Source: Paramacrobiotus metropolitanus (Eukaryota; Tardigrada; Eutardigrada; Parachela; Macrobiotidae). From it: a stretch of DNA of 64,000 bases. Below the pieces are notes generated by a model. The model had not been told where the DNA came from. It worked only from the letters and a program-made list of their open reading frames with translations, and made no database searches. Shown in pieces: positions 23,698-35,276 of this stretch; positions within the stretch are counted from its first letter, which is position 1, and each line of letters begins with the position of its first letter. The position numbers and the translations under genes were made by a program. The stretch lies in NCBI RefSeq assembly GCF_019649055.1, contig NW_026570320.1:248001-312000 (forward strand), written 5' to 3'.

Positions 23698-24804
23698 TCA
23701 GTACGACCGCGATGGTCCTCCAGGAAGCGCAATAACAACCGGCGTATTCAACAAATGATCAAACGCACTTTTCTGTATAGTTTTCCGGTGTGACAATAAG
23801 GCAAACGCTTCCTTCCACAGATCCAAATCCTCCTGCTCTTCCGTGGCAAAACAGTAGACATCGCCCCGGCCCCATTCATGGCCGCCCACCGCGAACAACA
23901 GCGACTCCCGCGTCCGTCGCGGGACGATGCAGGTCAGTTCCTCTGACGCCGGATCACCTTCTTTCACCGTCGACGGCGATGGCGGAACGACCAGGGAAAT
24001 CACCGACGGTGAACTGCAGACACACAGGCCTTTGGTGGCTGTTTCGAAGAAGGCCGCCAGTGTTCCTTGTGAGGTCACATTGACCAGGCGTGGACTGGAT
24101 GGCTCACTGGTGCTGGTCCTCTCCGTACCATCCAGCTGCGACCGCTCCGGATCTAACTGCTGCGAGCATAATTTTTGCATGACATCCGGACCAAATGCGC
24201 ATACCCGCCATGGAATGAAGAGGACTTCCTCCAGCTCGGCACCGGCACGTTTATTGTATAAGGACACTTTGTTCGGTTTGTACCAGGCAAAGCGGCCGTC
24301 ATCCCAGATGACCGCATAGTAGCGCTTCCAGTTATTCCGCCCGCACCGTGGATCCAGGCGCAGCATGCGCCCGTAGCGTTCTTCCCGGCTCTTCCAGCTG
24401 GATTCTTCCTGGAGCTTTTTTTCTGGATTTTGGTTATAGTGCCAGATGTAGCCCATGTGAATGACGCCATCGTAAACGTTACTGCTACTGTCTTTTTTCT
24501 TGAGTGATGGCTTTTTCGTTGCCGGTTGATGGTCACCGGGTGGCGGTGGTGGTTTTGGAGGGGGAACAACGACATCGGCGCTAACAATGGAATTGTCTCT
24601 TGCGGATTCTGTGGGTGAAAGGGATATCTCGTAAAATCCCGAACTCCCAGACCCGGCATGGGACGGCGATCGCACAGGTGACTGCAGTGGAACGCATTCA
24701 TCCATTCTTCGCCCCATCAAGAATGCTACACGTGATGTGGCGCACGTTGGTTTGCCGATCATGGTTATGAATATTAGTCTGTAAATCAACATCACGACGT
24801 TCAC
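23698..24804 (-). CDS. PH-domain-like protein with interrupted PH fold, single exon
   Basis: An intronless reading frame of 368 residues. The N-terminal third is low complexity, with a proline run (VVPPPKPPPPPGD) and a lysine cluster. Then comes a first half of a pleckstrin-homology-like domain: MGYIWHYNQNP, NNWKRYYAVIWDDGRFAWYKPN, ELEEVLFIPWRVCAFG. A serine- and proline-rich insert of roughly 90 residues follows, then the second half, ESLLFAVGG...VYCFATEEQEDLDLWKEAFALLS, with the conserved tryptophan of the final PH helix. I infer a membrane- or partner-binding adaptor with a split PH domain and do not recognise a named orthologue. The start may instead be Met30 (24717) or Met34 (24705), since residues 1-29 are hydrophobic and unlike the rest. 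The proline-rich region could bind SH3 domains. Confidence 0.75.
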   Translation of the reverse strand: MNVVMLIYRLIFITMIGKPTCATSRVAFLMGRRMDECVPLQSPVRSPSHAGSGSSGFYEISLSPTESARDNSIVSADVVVPPPKPPPPPGDHQPATKKPSLKKKDSSSNVYDGVIHMGYIWHYNQNPEKKLQEESSWKSREERYGRMLRLDPRCGRNNWKRYYAVIWDDGRFAWYKPNKVSLYNKRAGAELEEVLFIPWRVCAFGPDVMQKLCSQQLDPERSQLDGTERTSTSEPSSPRLVNVTSQGTLAAFFETATKGLCVCSSPSVISLVVPPSPSTVKEGDPASEELTCIVPRRTRESLLFAVGGHEWGRGDVYCFATEEQEDLDLWKEAFALLSHRKTIQKSAFDHLLNTPVVIALPGGPSRSY

Positions 24805-27398
24805 CGAGACGTCTTCATCAGTCCCTTAGCGTTCTTTAAGAAGTTGTTAAATTAATTGTACTACGCCGCGGTTTGACAATTGTCAAATGACCTGCTGCAC
24901 AATGTTAATTCGGCATCAGTTTTAGAAGTATCCACAAATTTAATTAGAATTAATTAGAATTTTCCGGCATTACAACTACTTCTACTGATGTCGATGCACA
25001 TGGTCAGAGCCGCGGAGATGGTTTCGCTGATTACTGTGTTGTGGGTATTTACTGGGGAATGTTATCTTACTGCATGCTAATGACAAAGTCTCTGTTTGTA
25101 TGGGAAAGAAAATAAAATAGATGTATTGTATTAACTAAAAATCAATATACTATACAATTAAAAAAATGTTAGCATCGCTTATTATCCATTGCTTCAGTTT
25201 GGCAGATAAAAATTCATAACAATAATATTAAATTTTCATACCTTTAAAAAGCTAGAATAGCTGTCTCAGGTAAGGTCACCGTCATGCAGTACTTCTCACT
25301 GCTTCCTGGAATATAGTAACAGTCGTGAACAATTTATCCAGTTTGGGAAGAAATACTGATCGACGTCTCAAAAGTGATCCGCATTGGAAAAATATACAAT
25401 CATCGGGAGAAGATTAGAATAAGCTGTTTTGACAATCAGATAATCATGATCAGCAGCTAGTGCTGACGAAAAACGTAGCTCGTGCAGCTTGCGTATACCT
25501 AAGTAAGTACTATGGCCAAAGTCTGTCGATATCTTGAAGAACTACGGATTACGGGAAAGGTAAACTGGGAAATTCTAGAATCACCATTTCCTAGCAGGGA
25601 TTTGAATGATGCAAGCGCAGGATTGCTCAGCTCCATCCGAATCCACAGCGCTAGCGCTATAGAGCATGCTTTCTCATCCATATCTCGGTCAGTACCTGAT
25701 CCGCGCGTAGTACCGTACAATATGTGCACTCTCGATGAATAAGTACCCGTAGCTGCAGTACATTGATTTCTATCGTAGCCTACTGAGTACGTATAAGACT
25801 TCTGGTACCGTTAACGTCGGGACTCGCATGCATGCCAGTGCCACGCAAGTGTGGTTCCTGGATAAACGTCGATAAACCGATTTTGAGAGGAAATTGTGCA
25901 GTAGGAAATCAATATTCGCTCCACAGTAAAGAACATCCAAAGTTTACGATATTTGGTTGCCGTCCAGTACGGCCTCGTTTGCTGTATGCACATATAACGA
26001 TAATAATATTAGATATACATCATATACTGTAAACTGTACATAGGTCGCAAACAGCTACAGGCTTTATTCATACACTGTAACAAAATGCCCATTCTCAGAA
26101 TATGTTTCTTTACTTTATCTGGTAATGCTGAATACAGTATAGTATTCCGTGTGTATGTACTATTGCAAATCAATAACATGCATAAAAGAATCGTGCGTGG
26201 AGAAGACATACGTGTACATCAAGCTTTCTGCAGTTTACGCTACTGCTTGTAACGGTAGTGTACTGCACGCTCCCAATTGTGCAAAAATTTTCCCTACTCC
26301 TATTCATAATTACGTATGTCATAATGTTGCAGGAAGAGTATCGCACCAGTACAGTAAGTGATTCTTTGATGGCACTCGTGTCGGCAATTATCCTTTGAGT
26401 GTTCGATCTACCGGCGACGGTGCGTCATGCACATCGCAATTGCCATACGAGTACATGATGCGCAAAAGCGATGGGCTTTATATCTATATAGTATGGATTA
26501 TGATTACACATCTGTATAACTGTATCAAGCAGGCAAGGAGGATGGAGTTCTTATTAATAATACGGTATTATACGAATCCTTCACAGCTTACCGGTTCAAA
26601 AACTTTTGTGCGTCTGCGAAGGAAATTATTACGTACCGGTGCAGGAGTCAGGAGTCACCGTCGTCGATCGGGTTTTTTCTTGACTCCGGGCCGAGTAATA
26701 TAGATATAGAATATTGTTTAATTTATCGAATATGAACACCAAATTTTACTGGATGCAGCAACGCTGTAGATCTACTACACATTAAAAAGTAATTATTAAC
26801 AATTGTAAATGAGAACTCACCTAAAAAGTAAGTAGCAATAAATTATTTTTATGACAAAGTTGGGTCGATATTAATGAGAGATATAAAGATATTAGTATTC
26901 CTTCTGATTTGAACGTCATGAACACTAAAATACCACAAAAAAGATCAAACTCACCATCAGGAACATACTATCTAATTGACAGTTATTGCAAATGTATCAA
27001 TGTATGTACGCGCGCATCACTCCATAGCGCAGAATATAGTATAACTACCCAAATAGTGGCAGTTACGTGGGAAAATTTAACCAACCTACCTTGGCAGGTG
27101 GTGACTTTATACTCATTGCTGATTGCTCAGTATTTACTTACAATAATTAAAACTGTCTATTATTAATGCTCGAAGTATTATAAGTAATTAATAATAACTT
27201 TGTTTTTTGTAGTTGGTAATGTTTAAATTAATGGAAGAATATGACTTCTGATTGGCATTTCACATATTAAACCCTAAGTACATTGTCAAAGTCATAGAGG
27301 TACATAACATGTCTGACATCTTTATTAAATTTTGTATTGCATTTTGGGCTTGAGTTTCAAATCTTCCTTAAAAACTAATTGTCAACCTGGTCTGCAAA
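24805..27398. other. Intergenic region, PH-like gene / VPS36
   Basis: About 2.6 kb of AT-rich DNA between divergent genes, the longest gene-free interval outside introns and the left edge. Several open stretches of 60-100 codons occur (for example 25512-25742 and 26395-26703) but show neither protein features nor matching splice structure. No RNA gene recognised. Confidence 0.55.
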
Positions 27399-30300
27399 AT
27401 GAATCGATTTGCATGGGTCGATCCTCAAAACGCCAACAAGTTGGTCAATTCTTCAGACGTGGTGGCAAAGCAGGCAACCGTTCGCCTCTATGATGGCGAG
27501 GAGAAGGTACGTGGCATTTGACAGCGACTTGCAGCTTATGGGAGTTTGCTACGAAGGTATCCATTTGGCGTCTAGTTTACCTGTTCCTCGTGCAAGCTCG
27601 CGAGATTTAGGCCTGCATAGAGAACACGAGTACTTCTACCGTAAGAATAGGGCTGCTAATTTCTGAGTCTGCTTCCGTATTTCGGAATTTTCGTTCCGGT
27701 ATTCTTGTTGGTTGAAAATGACGTGAGGTATTGTAGATTTCTCTGGTTATGAAATTGGTAGCACAATAATGACAATATTGACAATAGGGTTTCTGTCGCA
27801 ACTGTGAATTATTTTCGCACCCTTAACATTTGAGCGTGACAGTCCGATTGTGACTGTGATCTCTAGATTCACTTTGAAAAACATAATTACGAGTGCGTTC
27901 TTTTAAATCTTCTACGATAAAATAATGGAAAAATCTTTCAGAAAAACCTTTTGATTTAAAAAATAACATTTTTACGTCTCGCACGGCAGTGACGGCACCA
28001 TGAGTTATATAAAATAAACACATTTATTTTGATAATTTATTTTTTGCAGCGTGATACTAATAAATGTTGATATTGGCAAATATAATTTCGCGTGCTGGCA
28101 CATTTGTTAAACAAAAACGTTTTCAAGCTTTTTTCTTGTTGGATTTTTTCTTTTTCTTCTCCAAATTCTGCTTCCTTTTTTTGATGAACTTTCCGTTCAT
28201 ATCGACACCAGGAGTCTGTTCGGTGGCTTTCCTTTTCCCAGCGTTCTGCAGTGCATTATCCAAATCCATGTCCGCTGCGGCGATTTTAAACTGGTCCAGA
28301 TCCAGCGCTCGTACGGCCTCTTTCTTCCCGACCACTTTCTTAGAATATTCTTTTTCCGCTTCTTCCAGTTCTTCGTCCAATGTTGGACCGCTAGGTCGCA
28401 TAGATGTTATGTCAACGGCTGCTGGACGAATCATTTCAGCATCGATCTTTTCTTCGGCCAGCTTGCGGAAGAATGCCACCACTTTCCGAATCACTTCCGA
28501 CTGCAAAATGGACAAAATAGACGGAATGGTGGCATTCAGTGCCGATGCGAGATCATCTACGCTCTTGCACTGCAGTCCCAAACCCAACAGAAATCTGGCC
28601 TGGGCATCCGACAGATGGACAGTTCCCAGCTGTCCGCTGAAATACATTCGACTGATCACGGGTAATAAGTCCACTACAACGTGGTAATCGAACATCTTCG
28701 CTGCGTAGCTGTTCAGCCGCCGAATGTCATATTTCGTCAAAAACAAATCCGTTTCTGCCCATTTTATCGGTTTCAGTAGCTCTTCTTTTGTAAAGTTCTT
28801 ATAGTCCTGTAAGACGTCCAACGCTAACTGCGGCGCAAATGTTCGGAACTGATAAGGGAGTAGGTTAATGAATCGCTTTCGAAAATCCAGGAAGAATTCT
28901 TTTAACCACCCCGCATCACCATCAACGATCTTCATCATCGTACAACTGTGTTCTCCCGTTAATTCACTCGACGTCTGGCGTACGTACAACGGAACAAATC
29001 CACTGCGCTTCCAGAATCTCAACAATTCTCCCGTAAGCCCAAATGATGTCCCTAACCAGTCAATCTTTTCCGCCCGCCTTTCTGTGAGCTTGAACAGCAG
29101 AGGTGGTGGATTCTTGCGCGGTTTAATTTTTTCCTGCAGCATATCAATTTCATCCTCTTTCACTGTGCTTATAGTGCCCGTATCCTCTTCAGGAATCTCA
29201 TCGGTTGCCGGTATCAGACCCTTGTAGTACATTTCCAAAAGATGAAGGGCACGCGACCCATAACCCATCTTCTGGTAGTTCGGATGCACTGCAATTCGCA
29301 CAATCCGGACACCGGATAACGACGGGAAACTGTTATCTTGAAACTGTTGTCCGATTGTCCAGGGAATCATATCACCGGAAGCTCGACTGGCGTTCGAGAA
29401 TTCTTTTTTTACCGTCGACTTTGAGATAGCACCTTCCAGCGCAACCTGTCGGAATGAAATTTTCGCGGATCACATAAGCCAAATGCAACCACTATTTCGG
29501 GAATATCTTATGGTGCTGCTAAAAGCACTTTTACCTGAACTACGCAGTAAATTTCCGGTAATTCGGATTTAGTATTATCCACTGGACCCAAAAGGCAAAA
29601 AATATGGTGAGCTGGAGCATCGGACAACATCTGCAAATCGTTCGGAGAATTTTTATAATGCGAGGCCACGAGTAATGACATCACTCTGTGGAGGAATTCT
29701 TCCGACGCTTTGTGATAACTGAACAGCGTATCTCGATTAATATAATACAGATCGCAAGTGTCTGGCGGCGGTGATCCTGAAAGAAATCCATTTACAAGCC
29801 TTCTAATGCTGAAATACATTTGACAACTGTAATACCTCCGGAAAGGCTGTTGTACATCGTTTCGCTTGAAACATTCAGGCAAAGAAGATCGTTGAGCCAT
29901 GCTTCCACGGCATCACCCGCGCGATACCGAATAGATTCTGTCAATTCCAGTTCACGAAGACGTCTGGCATTCGCAGAAGCTGAGTTGGTCGACTGCTTCC
30001 TTAACTGATTAATCAGTTTCAACGACAGTGCCCTAAAAATGCAAAAGGAGCATGCTATACTTGTATATGCAACGTACGACTGACATGTTAATGTACCTGC
30101 CAGTTCCTTCGTATCCATTTATCGTGGAAGCCATGAAGACAAGATAGGGCCCGATGAGTTCTTTCACAAGCGGCAGCGGAATAGCTGCAGCTTCGTCAAT
30201 GACAACCAGCTCGGCCTGCCCCAGTTTTTGACCCTCCGTTGGCAAAACGTACTGCACCGTTTGTCGATGGTTGCGGTAGATGTTCAATCGGATGATGGCT

Positions 30301-33300
30301 TTGTTCTGATCGCGGGCACTGGAACGGACGATGTCGTAATCCGTGTGTTCCTGATAACCCAAAGCTTCAAATCCTTTTAGCACCAGGTCGAATAGCGTTT
30401 TGAGATTTTCCGGACTGGGGCTGGTGACGAAAATGTTGGAATATCCATGGGCGACGGCGGCCGCGATGGCCAAGCCCAGCGCTGCTGATTTGCCGCGGCC
30501 TCGCGCGGCAGTCAGCGTGACAGTGCTGCGTAGCGTCTTCTCCGTGATTGCATCCGTGAACTGGAGCACCGCTTGGGCTTGATCCACGGTTCTGCAGCAG
30601 TTAATCAGCGAACCAATTGGCTGGGTCTCCTGTAAACTGTCTTTCAGCATTTGCAGCTGCTTTTCGTTCGACTCGTCTAAGGCTTTGGATGCGGCTGCAA
30701 GATGGTGCATTCCTGCGATCTTGGAAGAAATCGGCAGAATGTTGAATTTATCGTCCATCACCAGAGCCGTTTGACAAGAACCTGTGCGAGAGAGTTTTAA
30801 TTCGTTTATATAAATCTTGCCATTTACGGTGATTTACTATTTAATATGCGCTAAAAATAAAAAGAGAGCAGAAAAGCAGCCTTATAGAGAAACTACTGAT
30901 CTCAACGTTGTCAGCAGAAAATTTGAAACTGCAAAAAAAGCGAAAACCACGAAATAATCTGCACACTTACCCAGAGAAAGAATGAAGCGCTCGTTGAATC
31001 GCGGCACAACATTTCTGTGGGCTTCAGTTCTGTATCGCGAATGAACATCCATCGTCATGGTGTACAGCTGTTTCAACGAGCTGACTTTATTGAACAGCAC
31101 CACGACGATCCCACCTCCTTCGGTTGTTTCAATGGTTCTGGCCAGAACATTCGGTGTGATAGCTTCAAAATCCTGCAATACGCACATGCCGAACGTATTG
31201 CCCAGAATCTTGTCTGTTTCGGCGTAAAAGCAGAAGCGAATCTTCGTCGACACGATGAACTGCTGATAAGGGTCCTCGGTGGTTTTGTCCATGTTCTTCC
31301 CGAGATGTTTCCGCTTCTCTGCATCTTTAATGCCTTTCTGCAGCTTACTAATCTTTTCATTGACCTTGTAACACCACAGCACGGATGGTCGTGCGCGAAC
31401 CGAGGCTTTGCTCAAAATCTGGTGAAGAATGGGAACTTGGTCGCGAGCCTTGTCGCCGACTATAATGAACAGTGATCGGTGCTGGTTCGCGACTCCATTC
31501 TCGATCAGCAGCTTAATCCGTGGATCGATTTTCTTCAGAACCATTTCATCAGATGTTATAACTGCTATTACATAATAACAGCACGCAACTCCGCAACAAA
31601 CCTTCTTTTAATGCACGGCAAATTTTCAGTGCGTGAAAGAAAACCAATATGAGAAAGGTTCATTTTGTGATTTTGAATTTTTGATGTCAAAATCACAAAG
31701 TGGATCGTAAATGAACGGTAGTGAGTAGTGCAAGAACTGCTGCCCGGGGAGGGGGGTTGTACCGTTTCTTCTTTTACAATGTACTGGTCATTTCATTTTC
31801 AACTTGTTTGGTCATTTTGGTCTAAATGAGTAAGATACATAATTATAGTTATTCTATATTCAGTAATGAACTGGCAGGAATAGAAACATATAAGATTTGT
31901 ACGGTGTGCCATCATGACGAGTTTAACATACATGGACTTACGCACTTCCCGGAAGTGTTGTTTTACTACTCGCACAAAGGTTTAGTTAACAAAACTAGAA
32001 CAGCGGTTTTGCTGTTTTTAGACCCCTTTTGATAGCGGAACGCTCTATCTGTTCAACACGCAGCTGATTTGGATTGACGATCAAGATTCGGTACGAACTT
32101 GCAGTGAATATTGAAGGAATAATCAGTATTTCACTTTATGTTTACTTTTAATTGTTAGACCTGCATTATGAGCCTCCATCTTTCTTTGATCGTGTTGACC
32201 GAAGAGCACCGTACTGGTTCCGGTCGTAGGTGCAAAATACATTAACTTTTTTCGTGGATCAATTTTTCCTGGTATTATTTTGATTCTATGTTTCGTTTTC
32301 AGTCCAAAAGTTGTATTGTATTTAAATGCGCCGTTCGCCAACGTTCAGCCGGTGCAGGTCAGCGATGTGGACTTCGTTAAGCTGTCTTTTCGCAATGGAG
32401 GCATGGTGGAGGTGATTGTCTGCAGTATATGGGGAGGTGATTTCCGCGAGTGAGTTGGACTAATCTGAATTTTTCCAGTAGTTTTCTCGGCGGCTTTCGG
32501 ATCAGATTTCACGAAAGCGATGGGATACAGTTGATTCTCCCGCCCACACGGCAGTCGTAAGTCAACGTTTGATATTATAAACCTATGTACACAACATGGT
32601 TGATATTATACAGCCGCGTCGCGAAATTCGCACCGGTATTGCGGGGATTGAACGCAATATCCAAGCGCAACAGACTTCGGCTTCCATGCATATTAGCAAA
32701 GCTTTCGAAGACCTGAACAGCCTGATGAAGATGGCCAAAGAGACTGTGGGGTTGTCGAAGAGCATAGTTGCGAAAGTGAAGAATCGTCAGGGTGAAATAA
32801 CGGACGACGAAACCACGCAGTTGAAATCGTATTTGCTCAGTCTGGGTGTGGATGATCCCGTAACGCGGGATGTGTGCGGAAATGACAACGTGTATCACCA
32901 GAAATTGGCTAAGGAAGTTTCGCAGCTTATGACCAAACCGCTCGAGGTATTTGAACATCGTTAATAAGACCGATTTCACCGAGTTGATAGCACAATATAA
33001 ACTATTTCATGGATTTGCATTCATTTATAACGCGTTACTAACTGCTGACAGTTTATATGCTTCTTTTATTTCCACCTCTGATGTTTGTATTTTCTGGGTA
33101 GCTGCTTGACGGTAATCTGTCACTGTGTAATAGGAAAGTGGAGGTTTGATGACCTTGACGGACGTTTATTGTCGTGTGAACAGAGCGCGCGGATTTGAAG
33201 TAAGTTGATTTTCTCGCCTGTAATATGGGGATCATTATAAAGGTTAAACTATGAAATTACATGATTTTCATCCTTTGCAGCTGGTTTCACCAGAAGATTT

Positions 33301-33727
33301 GCTGCGTGCATGCCGACAGATGAAAAATCTGGGACTTCCTACAGAATTACGAGTATTTGATACGGGTGTTATCGCACTGGAACTGCGCACGATCTCCGAG
33401 GCTGTACTAGTTGAACGTACGAAAGAAGCTGTAAGTCTTGCGCAAGGTTTGTCGAACGAACTGTGATGAGGGACCTTTTGCTTTTTCAGTTAAATAAGGC
33501 GCCGATGACGGCGGAAATGTTTGCTAAAGCTCTTGGAGTATCTGTCGTTCTGGCGAAAGAAATGTATGTACGGTTTAGCATTCTGTATGGATTTGACGGT
33601 TCGCTGAAGAAACATGTTTTTTTTCGTCCAAATCAGGTTGTTTCTGACGGAGAAGCGAGGCTTTGCATGCCGTGACGAATCGATGGAAGGTTTACGGTTT
33701 TATCCCAACCGGTTCGTTGAACCGTAG
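27399..33727 (+). CDS. VPS36: VPS36, ESCRT-II subunit
   Basis: ESCRT-II subunit that binds phosphoinositide and ubiquitin through its N-terminal GLUE domain and helps sort cargo into multivesicular endosomes. Exons: 27399-27506, 32022-32090, 32159-32229, 32303-32411, 32482-32556, 32614-32946, 33134-33199, 33281-33430, 33490-33563, 33637-33727; all phases fit, giving 381 residues (human 386). Exon 1 (MNRFAWVD...VRLYDGEEK) is the GLUE start; [25 protein letters not shown] and [15 protein letters not shown] complete it. The EAP30 winged-helix half has [47 protein letters not shown] and ends [16 protein letters not shown]. Intron 1 is 4.5 kb and contains the entire NAT10 gene on the other strand; all other introns are short. 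Confidence 0.93.
28036..28041 (-). terminator. Poly(A) signal of NAT10
   Basis: AATAAA on the minus strand 82 bp beyond the NAT10 stop. A second copy lies at 28023-28028. Confidence 0.6.
28123..31544 (-). CDS. NAT10: NAT10, RNA cytidine acetyltransferase
   Basis: Nucleolar enzyme (yeast Kre33, bacterial TmcA) that makes N4-acetylcytidine in 18S rRNA and tRNA using acetyl-CoA and ATP. Five exons: 31544-30971, 30781-30097, 30032-29836, 29776-29535, 29445-28123; 1006 residues (human 1025). N-terminal domain: [41 protein letters not shown]. RecD-like helicase: Walker [13 protein letters not shown] and Walker [13 protein letters not shown], with [15 protein letters not shown] between. GNAT domain: [20 protein letters not shown], which binds acetyl-CoA, then [14 protein letters not shown]. 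The C-terminal part includes [17 protein letters not shown] and ends in a long lysine tail fit for nuclear/nucleolar import. The gene lies wholly inside VPS36 intron 1 in antisense orientation, so the two transcripts overlap as pre-mRNA but not in exons. Confidence 0.96.
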
Positions 33728-35276
33728 TTATTTTCGATTATTCCAGTCCGGATATTTGTATGATGTACGAAACATCTCGAATTTTCCACATGCTTTTTTG
33801 AATATTTTTTAACTGTTATCCGCTTATTGTAACGTTGTGGGTTTCGAATATTTTATGCCTTCGGAGTCTTGGACCCGTGTAGAATTCTAAATTTTGATTT
33901 TACTATTGTGAATGTACGGTAAACTGATAGTCGTTAGTTTTGGATTTAACATGCACAAGTTTCAGTGAAAATAATTACAAGGCTACAAGCCCACGAAGGC
34001 GGAAAATGAAACGCATCGGTCTGTGGTCGACATCTCATTAAGTATCGGTTATTTCAGCAAAGATAACCTCACTGTCAGTCGTCAGTTAACAGAAAGTTAT
34101 CTGATACTATAGATAAACTGATACTACATCGTACCTGACGAAAATTTGATGGATCACTTACCTAACCGTTAACTTATCGATCAGGAAGCAGTAAGAAAAG
34201 AGCGTTCCATGAGAGTGTGGATGTTCCATGGCAAATCTTAAAAGCTTGAAAATTATAAGATTTTCTAATTCTCGCACGTCAAGCACTTCATGCGTATATT
34301 TGATTTACAAATTTTAAGGAAAAGTGACAGAAAGAGTACGTTTCAAAGTCATCGGCGAAAACATTCAAACGAAGTCCGCCGTAACCGAGCGGTGCATCTC
34401 ATCGTGCCGGCGTCCGCTAAGTGACTGCGACTTTAACCGGTCGAAGTGTCGCAAGCGGCGGTTTCGCCAGCGCGCCTTGCTTCCACTGGAGTAATAGCGC
34501 GCACTGTGCCGGTAAAGTTGGAAGGACGCGTGTAACTTCCGCGTACACCGGCTTTTAGCTAGCACAGGTACACATGCTTCGACCGAAGCCGCGTGCAGGC
34601 TGACCGTATCGTGCCACTGCCCAGCGTCACGTCGGGCGGAAGTGCATGACCTGGCAGAACTCGGAAAAGTAAATGCCAAAAATTGTTTGCAAGGTCCTAA
34701 TCGGGCCACATGAAACAAAGAAAAGAGAAAAAGCCACAAAGCGTATCAATTATAAGTAATGTTTTTAATTTCCCGTTATTCCGGCGCCGTGGCATGTGAA
34801 CACTGAACAGCCTGTGAGTCACCCATAGCCCGTAAGAGTAATATCCCTCCCTGGCTGTGACAAAGTCTCCAAATTTGATTATGAGCTGCTTGTACTCTCT
34901 TGTAACCAGTAACTGTTGGTAACTTGGTATTTTCGGAAAATTCAAGATCGTTACAGCGGCAGAAGTGTGTACTACAGTAAAACGTTAAACAAAGAAGCAT
35001 CGGCAGCTGGAACGTTTGCTTCGTTGCTGCTTATCTGTGCATTTTCATATGAACATATAGTAATATCCGAAGATTCGGCTAACCAGTGTAACCACACAGC
35101 AAATCCGAACTGAATCCGGGCCCGAACTGATTGCGGCCCGGATTCAGTTCTTCCAGATGAGATTTTTAAAAGATGTCAAAGTTTGAATTAGTAATTATAA
35201 AACAAATTTCCTTCAAAGCCGATTCAAACTAGAAAAAATATCTCTAACAAAATCACAGATGCAATAAAAGGAAATT
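33728..35276. other. Convergent intergenic region VPS36/MFSD1
   Basis: About 1.55 kb. It holds the 3' flanks of both genes, a GC-rich stretch at about 34370-34660 that stands out from AT-rich surroundings but encodes nothing I recognise, and a strong perfect hairpin at 35107-35150 (separate entry). Confidence 0.55.
35107..35150. repeat. Perfect 16-bp inverted repeat (hairpin)
   Basis: Arms GAACTGAATCCGGGCC (35107-35122) and its exact reverse complement (35135-35150) flank a 12-base loop. The GC-rich stem would be very stable in RNA or extruded DNA. It lies about 130 bp beyond the MFSD1 stop, so it may sit in or near that 3' end. Confidence 0.85.

Noticed and set aside
25512-25742. A 76-codon open stretch in the 24.8-27.4 kb gap
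   Set aside because: No domain, no splice context, and a similar-length open frame on the opposite strand, as expected by chance.
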